This document shows, in pieces, positions 30,730 to 42,288 of a stretch of 64,000 nt of DNA (position 1 is the stretch's first letter; every line of letters starts with the position of its first letter). A model generated the notes under the pieces. That model had not been told where the DNA came from. It worked only from the letters and a program-made list of their open reading frames with translations, and did no database searches. Source of the stretch: Lepraria neglecta (taxonomy: Eukaryota > Ascomycota > Lecanoromycetes > Lecanorales > Stereocaulaceae); assembly GCA_033220425.1 (NCBI GenBank), contig CM065650.1, positions 1,054,001 to 1,118,000 on the forward strand, given 5' to 3'. Both the position numbers and the translations under genes were made by a program.

Positions 30730-31447
30730 ATGTCGTTAGGTCCAGCAGGCGCGAGCCTGAACCCAGAGCAAGCCGAGAATTTTGAGGATGTATGCACGCC
30801 CTCATTTGTGCCAGCGTGCACTACTAACATTCGAGCAGATGGAGAAGCAGTTTGCCGTCAAAGGTCCGCGAAAATCCACCTGTGCTGTACTCAACCAACC
30901 TACGCCGTGAAATCTCGTCCAGAGGACTGACGAATGATCTGCAATAGCTGTCCAGCATATGACGACCTATTGGGCAATACTTGAGAAGATGAAGGGCTCC
31001 AACTTACGGCTTACAAAAATGGACGATGAAATCTACGAGCATTTCAAGAAGGAGTTCCCAGAATTCGACCCCAAAGAGACTATCGACGAGGACAAGATGA
31101 AGAGCAAGGAAGGCAAAGAGAAGTGGCGGAACTTCATGATGACATACGAGAAGACTGTGGATGACTACAATTTCGGCACGATGCTGAGGTCAAATCCCAA
31201 GTTTGAGTATGGGGAGAGGGAGACGATCTTTGGTTTGCCTCAGGCTACCCCTCGTTGCACGAGGGGACGAACACTGACTGCGTCGCTCTAGCTATGAGGA
31301 TGCAATTTTATGCCGTCGAAATTGCCAGGTGAGTGCATGGGAAAGCCTCCTTACTGAACAGGTCTGACATCGGCTAGGAACCGCGCCGGTCTGAACGATT
31401 GGATTTACGTGCAGACACATCCCAACGAAGACAGCAACAAGACATAA
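30730..31447 (+). CDS. PBDC1-family protein (yeast YPL225W-like)
   Basis: Model with five exons: 30730-30789, 30839-30863, 30948-31232, 31292-31328 and 31378-31447. The introns are 49, 84, 59 and 49 nt and the protein is 158 aa. All joins restore one frame through GT...AG sites. The core segments KWRNFMMTYEKTVDDYNFGTM, MQFYAVEIARNRAGLND and the final WIYVQTHP (separate parts of the protein) match the PBDC1/DUF757 family. The yeast member, YPL225W, is a small cytosolic protein linked to eEF1A biogenesis. The old Pfam name (polysaccharide biosynthesis domain) is not a reliable guide to function. Five exons in under 720 bp is unusually intron-dense for this window. Confidence 0.88.
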
Positions 31448-32282
31448 GACCCTACCTTCATACTAAATCACGACTTGATGAATCATGTGACAACGAGTAA
31501 GCGTCTCAGTTCACAAGCATTGCCACACCGCTACCCCGACCATCGGAATTCTTACGGAGCAACCGTCAAATTAAATATTTCTCCCCCTACTTTCTTTGTC
31601 TCCGTACTCTTCACTTGCCTTCGGAAAAAAACATACCTCGGCCAAGAAGAGGTTCGAAATTCATCTCGGGCTGAGGTCTGCATCACCTTCGGCGCGCTCA
31701 GTGAACCCTACATATGTCCACCTCCACCGCCCCACCTTGTTCAGTATCTCTTCCCCGCAACAAAACCCCTTATATACTCGAGAGCACCTCAACGCCGTTG
31801 CGATTGATGATCGGCTCGGGTGCGACAAGTCTTACGTGCGAAAAGTGGATTCGCCTTGCATGCGAATACGAGGCACATCATCGATTGAACTGGTTCCACT
31901 TGCTGAATATATTTGCTTCGCTTCACCACAGCTTATTCCTCACCATAACATCAATCATTATTGTTATCACTATATTGCGACTATACTTAGAGTTGAATGA
32001 CCGGAATTTGCGAGTGGTCGAAATTCCGCGCTAAAAAACAATACTAAGGGCACCCCAATCTTCATATTCATCTCCAACGCACAACGCATTGTTAGGTACG
32101 CATGCAGCTATTGTTCTTCCACTGCGTCACTATCAGTCCGATCATGTTTCTCGATCTCTCATGTCTCTCTAAAATTTTGGAGTTAGAGAACACCGTCATG
32201 TACATTATCCTTTCTACTTTTTCTTATAAATCTACTAGAGCATCTACCATCTACGCCAATTCTTAGATATCTAACAGGCAAC
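31448..32282. other. Intergenic
   Basis: About 0.8 kb upstream of the ABC transporter. Three overlapping plus-strand ORFs of 106-134 codons have no family signature. A TCTCC/TTTCT-rich stretch before 32283 may be a pyrimidine-rich promoter tract. Confidence 0.5.
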
Positions 32283-35200
32283 ATGAAGTCCACAGGAAAG
32301 GACTCGATGGAAGTCGATGTTGACCAACCTGGGGATCGAGTGGCCGAAGACGACGATAATGTACAGACAAAGTTCGCCAGATGGCGTGATCTCTTCAACT
32401 TCACCTCGAAAGCGCATACCCTTGTACTCATATTGGCTCTCATCCTTTCGATTGCATCAGGCATAGTGATACCGGCGCTGGCTGTCTTCATTGGGAAGAT
32501 TTTCGACTACTTTACGGATTTTGGGGGAGAGGAGATCAGTGGGCCTGATCTAAAGAAAAAAGTATCCACATATGCGCGCGCCCTTCTTGCACTTGGCTGT
32601 GCGAGCGGAATACTCAACGCTTTCTACTTCTCATCTTGGATGTTGTTTGGGGAACTACAGGCGAAGAGTGCAAGGGAGCGGCTCTTCGATGGCATGCTGG
32701 ACAAAGATATCGAGTGGTACGACAAGGGTAAAGCTGGAATTGACACGCGACTACAAGCGTAAGGGAGTTTGCTTTATAACGGTCCAGTCCCGTTTTGCTA
32801 ATCGCGTTGTGCAGCTTCGTCCGAGAGCTTCAGACCGGGACCTCTCAGCCCCTTGGCCTCATCGTGCAATACACCGTCACTGTTATCGCAGCCATAGGTC
32901 TGGCCTTTTACTATTCATGGAGCTTGACGCTTGTCACACTCGCGATCGTACCCGTCTCAGCCATCATCTGCGCAAGAATAGCTGCACAAATGCAGCCCAA
33001 CGTTGAAGCACAAGCCAAGGGACTTGCGAAGGCTTCGAAAGTCGTGAACAACGCAATCTCAGCTATCGACATAGTCAAAAGCTTCAATGGGCAGGGTATC
33101 GAAAATTGGCAGTACGCTAAGGCTATCAAAACAGCAGCAAGATACTATCTCGTCCAAGCGCAAGCCAACGCTCTACAGATCGGGTTCATCCGTTTCGTGA
33201 CGTTGGGCATCTTTGTTCAAGGTTTTTGGTATGGCAGTCATCTGGTCAACATTGGATCGAAAGGTCCCGGTGACGTCTTGACGTGTTTCTGGGCGTGTTT
33301 CATAGCCATGCAGACAGCAGACCAGCTGTCACCGCAATTTGTGTACCTAGAGAAAGGCAGGGCAGCGGGTGCAGCACTCAAGGCGAATATCATACAGATA
33401 GAAAGAGGCCGCAAGATCACAAGCATGGTTGGCAAGACTAGCCCAGAAGACTGCCATGGAGATATCCAAGTCCACAATGTAAGGTTGAATGGAGCCTAAT
33501 CCTAATTGTATACTAATGAAACCCAGGTCTCTTTCTCATATCCTTCGCGGCCAAATCAACTCGCGCTGAAGAAAGCTACCTTTCACTTTTGCGCCGGCGA
33601 AACGACCTTTGTCGTCGGAGAGAGTGGTTCTGGAAAAAGCACTCTGGGCAACCTTTTGCTGCGCTTCTATAGCCCAAATTCTGGAGACACGTTGATAGAT
33701 GGCTACCCAATCAGGACCTTGGACATCGACTGGATTCGCAACAACATCACTTTGGTCCAACAGCAAAGCGTCCTGTTCAACGAGACAGTCTTCAAGAATA
33801 TTGCCTTTGGACGCAAAGACCACCGACGGGTGCGCAAAGAGGAGTTGAAGAACGCAATTGAGACTGCCTTGCTACAGTATACGATTAAAGACCTGCCTAA
33901 AGGCCTGGATACCGTCGTTGGGACTGGGGGCAATGCCATGAGTGGAGGGCAAATACAAAGAATTGCGATTGCCAGAGCACGCTTACGTGATAGTCCGATC
34001 TTGATCCTCGATGAGGCTACCAGTGCCCTGGACCACATGAGCAAGACACTTGTGGTTGATGCCGTCCGAAAGTGGCGTCGAGGTAAGACTACAATCATCA
34101 TCACTCATGACATGTCCCAAGTTGGCGAAAACGACTTTGCCTATGTACTGGAGAATGGCGAGATCATCCAACAAGGCATCAGACGCACGCTGGAACAGTC
34201 TGGACAAGGCCCTTTCAGAGACAGAAAGTCAATTGTCAAGTTTCCACATGGGGCACAACAACAACCTCCACCGTTGGCCAAGGAGCAACCAAGGAGACTC
34301 CATCCCCGTATAGTCCCTTTTCAGATTGATCAAGCGGATAGTTCCATGTTGATCGAGATTCAGCCTAAAAGAAAACTTAGTATATTAGGTGCAACAGTCG
34401 ATGACATACAATCTCGTTCATCATCACGAAGGCCAGTTTCAATGCTGTCTCCAGTTGCCTTCCCGACGCAACGCTGGGCCCGGGCTCAACCTTCGATGTT
34501 CCCAGATCCCCAATCCAATGCCTGGATACCGCCCAAATTTCTAGACTCCGCTGATCCTGCCTGGATTCAGGGCCTCAACGAGGTTGGAGCAACCGAGATG
34601 ACACCCGTCCCCGGTGATCTTATGACAGCAGTAATGCATCAAGAGAATGCTTCCAAACGAGCAAGAGCTACCCATGGTTCGAGGTACTCGACATTCTCTG
34701 CTGTAGCCACATCACTACCATGGCGTAAACAAAAGCCGAAGCAGGTTGAAAGAGATCGTCAAATGATGCCATTGAAAAAGATCCTCATGACGGTCTGGCC
34801 AACCCTGACCTGGAAAGATCGCCTTATTCTTATCTTTGGCTTCATCTGTGCAGCAACTAGCGCAGCAGCAACACCGATGTTTGCATACGTCTTTGCAAAG
34901 CTACTCGCTACCTTCTACCTCGTCAGCCAGAGTCAGCGTGCACAGCAAGCACGTACGTGGTCCTTATCTGTCCTCGCAATAGCAGTCGTCGACTCGGTAG
35001 CCTCATACTTTATGCACTACCTCCTCGAACGCTGTGGCCAAGTGTGGGTCGATGCTCTCAGAAAGAAGGCTCTGAAACGCATTCTAGACCAGCCGAAATC
35101 CTGGTTCGACGAAGAGGAGAACAACATCACCCATTTGACCGAATGCCTCGACCGCAACGCCGAAGAGATGCGCCACTTATTAGGCCGCTTTACCGCCCCT

Positions 35201-36553
35201 GTCTTTGTTGCTGTGATAACGACATACATGGCCATTCTCTGGAGCATGATTCTATCCTGGAAGCTCACATTGGTTGGCCTCACCTGCGCACCGTACATGT
35301 ACCTCCTAATCAGCTCTTTCGAAACCATCTCTGGCCGCTGGGAAGGCCGAACCAATGAAGCCGCCACAAACACCAACGGAATCTTCAGCGAAACGTTCTC
35401 CAACATCCGCACCGTACGTGCCTTAACACTCGAATCCTACTTCCACAAGAAATACTTCCACTCCGTCCGCCACGCCCTCCGCATCGGCCTTCGACGCTCC
35501 GCCTACGCCGGCATTTTCTTTGGTCTCCGAGACAGCTCCATACCCTTCGTCACAGCTCTGATATTCTACTACGGCGCCGTGCTGGCCTCCTCACATGCGT
35601 ACACGGTCCAAAATATCTTCATAGTCATCACAATGCTTCTCTTCAGCCTCACAAGCGCAACCGAGAGTATGGCATCTATACCGCAAATTAATTCCTCCCG
35701 AAGCACAGCATCACAGCTTCTCCGCCTCACTCGCCTTCCCTACAAAGCATCCCACGAACACACGGGTCGCATTCGCCTCGCTCATCCGGGGCCCATCAAC
35801 TTCCAGGACACAAAATTTACTTACTCATCTCGTCCCACCTTCCCGGTCTTTCGCGGCTTGAACTTATCTCTCGCCCCCGCCACATCAACGGCTCTCGTCG
35901 GCGCCTCCGGATCTGGCAAGTCCACAATCGCATCGCTGCTTCTCGCACTTTATCCACCAGACCGCGGCACTATCACCATCAACGGGATATCGATATCCCA
36001 GCTCCATATCCAAACACTCCGGTCCCTCATCGCCATAGTCCCCCAGCAGCCAACCATCTTCCCCGCCACCATCGCCGAAAACATCACCTACGCGCTTCCA
36101 GAGGGCTCCCGCACCGCGTCTTTGACCGAAATCCGCGCAGCAGCCCGAGCAGCAGGCATCGATACATTTATTGATAGTCTACCCCTCGGCTACAACACTC
36201 TAATCGGCGATGGCGGCTCCGGCCTCTCAGGTGGACAGGCCCAACGCATCGCTATCGCGAGAGCTATAGTCCGCAAACCTCGCCTTCTCATTCTCGACGA
36301 AGCAACATCTGGACTGGACCAAGACACAGCGAGTGGGATCAGGGAAATGATCCGTGCGTTGGAGAAAGAAGGTATAGGCATCTTGGTGATAACGCATGAT
36401 AGGCGGATGATGCAAGCATGCAGAGAGGTCGTTGTGCTGAAGGACGGAATGGTCTGCGAAAGAGGTCACTTCCAAAATCTCATTTGGCAGGGTGGAGAAT
36501 TGTCTAGGTTGATGGGGAGTGGAAAGGGTTTCAAGGAGGTGGGCAGATTTTGA
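32283..36553 (+). CDS. ABC-B full transporter, STE6/MDR type
   Basis: Model: exons 32283-32758, 32815-33478 and 33527-36553, with introns of 56 and 48 nt, giving 1388 aa. The layout is TMD1-NBD1-linker-TMD2-NBD2. NBD1: Walker A GESGSGKS at 411-418, signature MSGGQ at 518-522, Walker B Asp542-Glu543. NBD2: Walker A GASGSGKS at 1172-1179, signature LSGGQ at 1280-1284, Walker B Asp1304-Glu1305. All catalytic motifs are intact in both halves, so both sites may hydrolyse ATP. A charged, Ser/Pro-rich linker of about 170 residues joins the halves. The closest known types are the yeast a-factor exporter Ste6 and fungal multidrug pumps of the same subfamily. The substrate (lipopeptide pheromone or drug) cannot be told. 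Confidence 0.92.
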
Positions 36554-37499
36554 TCACTTCTACGGCAGTGGCGTAACCACTATCGAGCATTTCAGGCCGA
36601 CATTTATTCTTAATCTGGTAAGGGCGGCTTTGACTTGAGTCAATTGCATGCGCCGCCCGAATTCACCTATATCTTTTAGGAGGGACGGATTTAGCGGATT
36701 GAAGGGTTAGAGTGGGTCGATCATTTAACATCGTCCGGAGGCATTTTGCACCATACCATATACCTAGCAACTACATAAGCTATATACATGCAACCTTTAT
36801 TATTCCTATATTAGCCAACTACCGTTTACTTCTCATTGGATATTGCAGCTATATTATAAGAGCGTTGCCACGCAAAGTCAATTTCTATCCCTTTTAGGCT
36901 CATTATCAGAAGTCCCAACGGGAACTTACTCAGCGCCAGCAGACCTCCAAAGACCTTCACCAAACATTACAGCTCCTCGCAAGATCAGACCTTTGTCTTT
37001 TGCAGCTCTCTTTACGACCCTAGTCAGAACATTCAACCACGTCTTTTAAGGAAACTTGAACTCAATTCTGCGCTCTTCCTCCTGAATTACGCCTTCGTTG
37101 TGAAATATCGTGCATCGAGGTGCACGTCAATCCTGCAAGCTCCAGAACGGTGTTTGAAAGGAGCCAAACTCATACTGTCTTATTCTATATCCGGTGTTAA
37201 ATATCGTACATCAAGAAGTGAAGACGTCGCATTGCTTTGCATATCCAGTATTCATTAAGCCAATCAACAGCCTTTTACAGCCTTTCGTGCGTGTGTGCAG
37301 GCATTTTCTTCTTTCCCTTCCCAATGCCCGATAATAAACGCCTGGATCCACCTGCATATGGGTGTTCGTTTTGGAGTTCATTAAAACACCCCCCAATTCC
37401 CTTGAAGAGGAAAAATGCTCGCTCGCTGAAGTACGGCCAAAATCCAAAAGAAAAGAGACCCCCCCCCAAACCCAGTATAGACATGCTGTACGCGATTCT
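36554..37499. other. Convergent intergenic region
   Basis: Nearly 1 kb of AT-rich sequence between two stop codons. A short imperfect direct repeat around AAATATCG lies near 37100 and 37197. No gene is supported. Confidence 0.5.
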
Positions 37500-39065
37500 T
37501 TAAGGCGCTGTTTCATGCTCATCATCCCTGCCAACAACGGGTGTAGCAGCTGGCGTGCTCCCGATAATCTGGATCGCCGGAAGACTGCTATCAATTCTCA
37601 CACTTGGCAAGCGGGGTACACCATCTCCTCTCCCAGCTGTAGGGCTCGTATATGGTGGCACTCTCACACTGGGTAGTCGTGATGGCCCCTCTCCACTCTC
37701 AATAATAGGACTCATGTAGGGAGGTGCCTCCTCCTCGTCGAATCTGCCATCTTCGTACCGTGGTGGCTCCCCCATCGGAGGGCTATGTTCGCTTTGTCCA
37801 CTACTACTGGGCGTTCGAGCATTTGGATCGCTACCAGTGCGATCACCCGATGAGGATTGTGGTGTAATCTCCGCTCCTGGGAATTCTGAATCCGAGGTCA
37901 TGACCGATTCGGCGGAGGCGACGCGATTGTGGTGCAATGGGTGAGTGTGGAACAGGGAGCTGCGGCGTGAGGAGGGGCCAGGTCTTTGATCGCCACCCAT
38001 TGCGGCTGCTGATTCGAGCAGAGGACGATGGTCCGATTCCACACTGTCTGCTCGTAGGCGAGAACCATCATGGCGGGCAAGACCGAGATCAGCGTAACTG
38101 ACAGAACTGATGCGGCGGTCTCGGCTGGCTGTGCGGGCGTGGTGGTCGGCGAGTAAAGCGTGAGCATTTGGTGATACTTGTGCTCCTGCTTGAAGGCTGG
38201 TGGTACTGCTCGCAGGACTACTTGAGCTATGCTCTCTTGCTCGTACACGCGCTTGACTTTGTAGCCGTAGTTGCTCCAATCGAGCCCAGTCTCCTGCTGC
38301 TCTTGCTTCTTGCCGTTCTCGTCTCCGTTCATTACGCTCGGCTATCTCTCTTCTTCGCTGTTGTCGTATCTGGTACAACGATTCCATGTCGTCTTCCCTG
38401 CGCATCTCTTCTTCGTCGGCTGTTTCTGGGAATTCGATCACTGTATCCACGCCTGCACGTTCTCCCTCTCTAGCGATGAGACGTTCATGAGGGTGTGGAG
38501 TAGGGTGGTAAGGAGGAAGTGTCATGATGCTGCGGACTGAGGTATTGCGATTGACCCCATCAGCAGTGGAGGCTGCATTCGTAGAGGCGATGGTAGGTTC
38601 GGTGCTTGATCGGGTACGGGTAGAAGGCGCATACGACGTTTCCTCCATATCGTGACCATTCGTCGACCGCGCCGGTGATCCCAGATGAAGCATTCTGCCG
38701 AGCTTCAACGATCGAAGAGTCCATGACTTCCATCTTGACTTCTTGGGTGTGGTAGAGTAGTTTGGAGGTCGGTTCTTGGCGATGTAGACGTAGATTGCTA
38801 TAAATAAAAATACAAATGCTACTGCTACTGCGACGCCCTGAGTAGACCGTTAGCTTTATAGAGGTTCGGATAAAATCGTTGCAGGGAGCATACGATGATC
38901 GCAGGGTTTGTTGAGCCTGATTGAAGCCCTGATGGCTTTTTGGGGGCATCCGTGGCCCTGGCAGCAACTGGGACATGCATCTTGAAGCCGGGAGGATTTC
39001 CGCCCTGGACCAACGTCCCGCGTTGACTGGGTTGTTGGTGTATTGGTGGTCCTGGAGCTTCAGTA
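37500..39065 (-). CDS. Single-pass membrane protein with PY motifs, 5' end incomplete
   Basis: Two exons are secure: 39065-38894 and 38837-37500, joined in phase 0 by a 56-nt intron. Together they give about 57 + 445 residues. The exon at 39065 starts after a likely 3' splice site, so the true start codon is probably in an upstream exon I could not place; the first in-frame ATG in this exon is 38980. A transmembrane helix (AVAVAFVFLFIAIYVYIA) spans the exon join, followed by a basic stop-transfer segment. The long cytosolic tail is disordered, with a Glu/Arg-rich helix, one PPRY (a PPxY motif) and three other PPY sequences. Single-pass proteins with such tails often recruit the Rsp5/Nedd4 ubiquitin ligase; that role is inference. 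Confidence 0.75.
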
Positions 39066-39840
39066 CTGGTAAGAGAGTCGTCAATTCATCATTAAAAAGT
39101 CGTTAGAATGATGAAGAAGTTCGATCGGCATGAACCCCGAGCTTGCATGGGGAGTGAAGAAACAGGGAACCTCGGAGGCAAGCAGGCACACGCAAGTAAG
39201 CGCTTGTAGGGCTGACGGTCAGCAAGGAAGGAAAGAGCGACGACGATCAGGATTTCCACGCAATGGACCACAAAGTTTACGAGCCTGCATACATATGCCT
39301 GATGGAGATGATGGATGTAAAAGATGGTAATGATAATGGGAGAGATAATTTTGGTAAGTCAATGGTTCAGCTGGCGCACATGTTCGGCGGCTAGATTCAG
39401 GTACCGCTTGGTGACCACTGACTCGTCTCGCTAGTAGAAAGCCACTCTTTGCCTTATTCACTTTTGGTGATCCTTTACACGGTGCAATAACTACTTTGTT
39501 TTATCTACTCATGGCCGGAACTAATACATGTCTTTACAACCGAACATCAGCAGCGATCCACTCGCTCATACCGCTAAACAATTGAGATTGTGTCAGACGT
39601 GAGCGCCTTCCCATAAGTACTGGTACATTGCTCTCGAGAGAGGCTGCCGCTCCTTCTCCGAAACTCGATTGGATGTGTGTAGATGATACAAAAGGTGTCT
39701 CTCTTCATGTAGGGCTTCGCGTAGAAACCTGGATCGGGTATTCTCGATGATGGCGTCTCTAGCGCCCCGGTTGTTCGTGTCATGCGCGTCACGCGTGCAG
39801 CGCAGATTGTGAAGATGAGTCTGGGTGTGCAGAGATTCCT
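39066..39840. other. Intergenic, possibly holding a missing 5' exon
   Basis: Lies between the stop of the FBXO31-like gene and the first secure exon of the PY-motif membrane protein. A short frame beginning ATG at about 39150 (minus strand) reads into a hydrophobic stretch and could be the missing signal-peptide exon, but the splice donor is unclear. Confidence 0.35.
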
Positions 39841-41655
39841 TCAAACATTGAGATAGTCATCAATGTTAACCCTCCTGTAAAAGGATATATGTCCAAAATC
39901 CTGTGTCAAAAGATCAGCGAATCGACACAGGTGGCTAAGAAGCGTGAGACGTACCTCCCAGTACTGCGCAAGAGCATCGTGAGAAATCATAATCAGCTGC
40001 GAAGGTATGAATCTGTCATGGCGAAAGTCTCTGCCAGCAATCCGACCCCAGCTCTTCACCATTCTTGCTCCGGCAAACATCTGTTCATTGCCAACGCGCA
40101 GAAACCCTCTCGGTCCAATGTCCTCCGCGATCCACGTATATTGTCCTCTTGGCACATTGATATCACCGGTCAATTTGATAGCTTCTAGTCTGCCGAATTG
40201 CCAGTTGTCACCGTTGTCCCTGGAAGATCCTTGTGCGCTTTGAACGTTGCTTGTAGACTGCATAGTGGGGACATTGGGAAAGTGAACGTTTAGCCTCTCT
40301 GGACCCAAAGCAGAAGTCTCCGTCACTTCAGTTTCTGTCACGCCGTCCAAGTCTAGTATGTCTTGTGCATCATCGTACGCTTGTTCCACCACCTCTTCTT
40401 GGGACATCTGATGGAAGCCCGCTTCACTGTCATCTTGTGCTTCTGCTTCCCTCTCTTCCATCGACATACCCGGTGGTAAAGAGCCAGTAGACGACTGTCT
40501 AGACATTGTGGTGTTGTTAGTAACCTCTCGCTGCAGCACCAGCAGAAATTCGCAGCCATGGCCAGAATAATCGCCCACCCATATGCCTTGATAAGGCTTC
40601 TCTTTCGTAGGCATGTACGACTCTTCGAGCAGGGTACTGTATGTCATGACATCTTCTCCCATTCTGATCGAGCTTAGGGGTTGCATTAAATTGGAAAACT
40701 CCACCCATTTGCGTATTCGGAAGGTCCGGTCACTCATGCGATCTAACGTTCGAGGTCTATGATCCTCATCCCGGAACTTATTTTGGCTTTCATTGCGCAC
40801 ACGCTGCACAGAAGGAATGATGGATGGCGGCCACAGTGCCATGGAAGGATGTTGTAGTTGTTTTGGTATTGGTTGGCAGAGGAATATCATTGAGCATACA
40901 CCGTGTGTTGAGTTCGTAGGCATCCTGAGTTCATTTTGGAAGCGCTTCCCATGAGTAGAGTCCGTATAATCAAGCTTGATGACAGGGTCCTCAAGCCATA
41001 GGCGGACTTTGGGGTTGAACGTATGGATGATGACGTCGGGATTGTGTTCCCAAAGGTCGAAGGTATGGGCACCATGTTCAGCGATGAGCCGATAACCTTC
41101 TATGCAGCCTAGTCGGTGATTGTAACGTGCAAGTATGATTGTTCCGGTATTGGGCAGATCAGCGAACCAGACTTTGTGGCGGACGAGGAACCAGTAGGGA
41201 TGGTGAGCGATGTACAGATCTCTCCAGCTCTTAGCTGGCGACGGGGAAAGGACTTGATCGTAGTTGGGTATATCATCCCTGACGAATTGCATCCATAGGA
41301 GGTCATTGTGGGCGTGGGAGCGAAGGAGGTGGGAGGTTCGAGACAGTCCTGCGAGATCAACGGCGGGCAGGAAGGCGAGGATATAAGTGATGATTTCTGC
41401 AGGTAGAGCTTCGAGACTTGACATCTGAAGGCTCGTAGCAGGGATTTTGGAAGCTGATAAGCCTTGTGTGGCAAAATCGCTGTAGTCGTCGACGAACGGT
41501 GATGACAGGGAGGTCGAAGTTGACCGGAGCCGTCCAATGAGTTCCTCCATCTTCTTATAAAGTTCTATGGCTTGCTGCCACAGTGCAGACTTCCTAGAAC
41601 TGCTCCGTGAACCGGCAATGACGAGATGCTGTATATGGCCTGAGCCTTTCTCCAC
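39841..41655 (-). CDS. FBXO31-like F-box protein
   Basis: Model: exons 41655-39955 and 39900-39841 with a 54-nt intron, giving 586 aa. The intron is a multiple of three and has no stop, so retention would give 604 aa. The splice is preferred because it joins QYWE directly to DFGHISFYRR. An F-box lies at about residues 80-125 (LEALPAEIITYILAFLP). After it, YQGIWVGDYSGHG, EAIKLTGDINVPRGQYT and PSQLIMISHD segments (three separate blocks) form the beta-rich substrate-binding domain of the FBXO31 group. It should act as the substrate receptor of an SCF ubiquitin ligase. An acidic, Ser/Gln-rich insertion (about residues 390-470) interrupts the domain. The first 75 residues are a predicted helix with no named domain. 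Confidence 0.85.
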   Translation of the reverse strand: MEKGSGHIQHLVIAGSRSSSRKSALWQQAIELYKKMEELIGRLRSTSTSLSSPFVDDYSDFATQGLSASKIPATSLQMSSLEALPAEIITYILAFLPAVDLAGLSRTSHLLRSHAHNDLLWMQFVRDDIPNYDQVLSPSPAKSWRDLYIAHHPYWFLVRHKVWFADLPNTGTIILARYNHRLGCIEGYRLIAEHGAHTFDLWEHNPDVIIHTFNPKVRLWLEDPVIKLDYTDSTHGKRFQNELRMPTNSTHGVCSMIFLCQPIPKQLQHPSMALWPPSIIPSVQRVRNESQNKFRDEDHRPRTLDRMSDRTFRIRKWVEFSNLMQPLSSIRMGEDVMTYSTLLEESYMPTKEKPYQGIWVGDYSGHGCEFLLVLQREVTNNTTMSRQSSTGSLPPGMSMEEREAEAQDDSEAGFHQMSQEEVVEQAYDDAQDILDLDGVTETEVTETSALGPERLNVHFPNVPTMQSTSNVQSAQGSSRDNGDNWQFGRLEAIKLTGDINVPRGQYTWIAEDIGPRGFLRVGNEQMFAGARMVKSWGRIAGRDFRHDRFIPSQLIMISHDALAQYWEVRLTLLSHLCRFADLLTQDFGHISFYRRVNIDDYLNV

Positions 41656-42288
41656 TAACGCTTGCTAGTGCATTATCCTGCACATGCCCCAAAGTCTGCG
41701 CAGATTTCAACTTTCTTTTCTCCTGCGACCTTCCTGAATGTAAAAGGACCATCGTGGAGAGCTGACGAGTCCCCTGCGGTCAGTTGCAGTTCTAGGAAGG
41801 TGGTTTGGCCCTCAAAGCTTGGTACAGACGATAGCGCTTTAGCTTTTGCGTGCGAGATCGGCGGCAATCTGGAAGAGAGAAGACAAGCGCTCCTTCTTCA
41901 ATTGGACAAGCGGACTACAGCACACTGATGTCTCAGTATGCACACACAGCATGTACCAAGGCCAGCACATGCCTCTGATGCCGGGCTTGAGGATGAAGAA
42001 AGTTAGCAGCAATATTCACTTTCGTGTCACGAGGGCCAATCATTCCAAATGCCAAGACATCTCTTGCGACGCGCCGGTTTATCTTCAGCCTTACGAGGAT
42101 TTAGGCTAAGGGTTTGTTTACAAACATCCGAGTATGAGTGTAGCCTACAAAGCTCGAAGCTTGCATTCGACACTTCTTTTGTTTATCACCGCTTTTGCGC
42201 GTGGTATTCTCTGCTTTTTGCGTTACTCCTTTGCTTTATCCGCTACTCTCTTTTCTCCTCTTTCTTTCCATCACCATCTCCACACCCA
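41656..42288. other. Divergent promoter region
   Basis: Lies between the FBXO31-like gene and the coiled-coil gene. The coiled-coil frame stays open upstream to 42049, but that part is T-rich with a composition unlike the protein, so it is read as 5' UTR. Confidence 0.55.

Noticed and set aside
31475-32034. Three overlapping plus-strand ORFs upstream of the ABC transporter
   Set aside because: No signature; overlapping frames of equal length suggest chance openness in a promoter region.
42049-42288. 80-codon N-terminal extension of the coiled-coil ORF
   Set aside because: T-rich, compositionally unlike the rest and preceded by no family-typical start; treated as 5' UTR.
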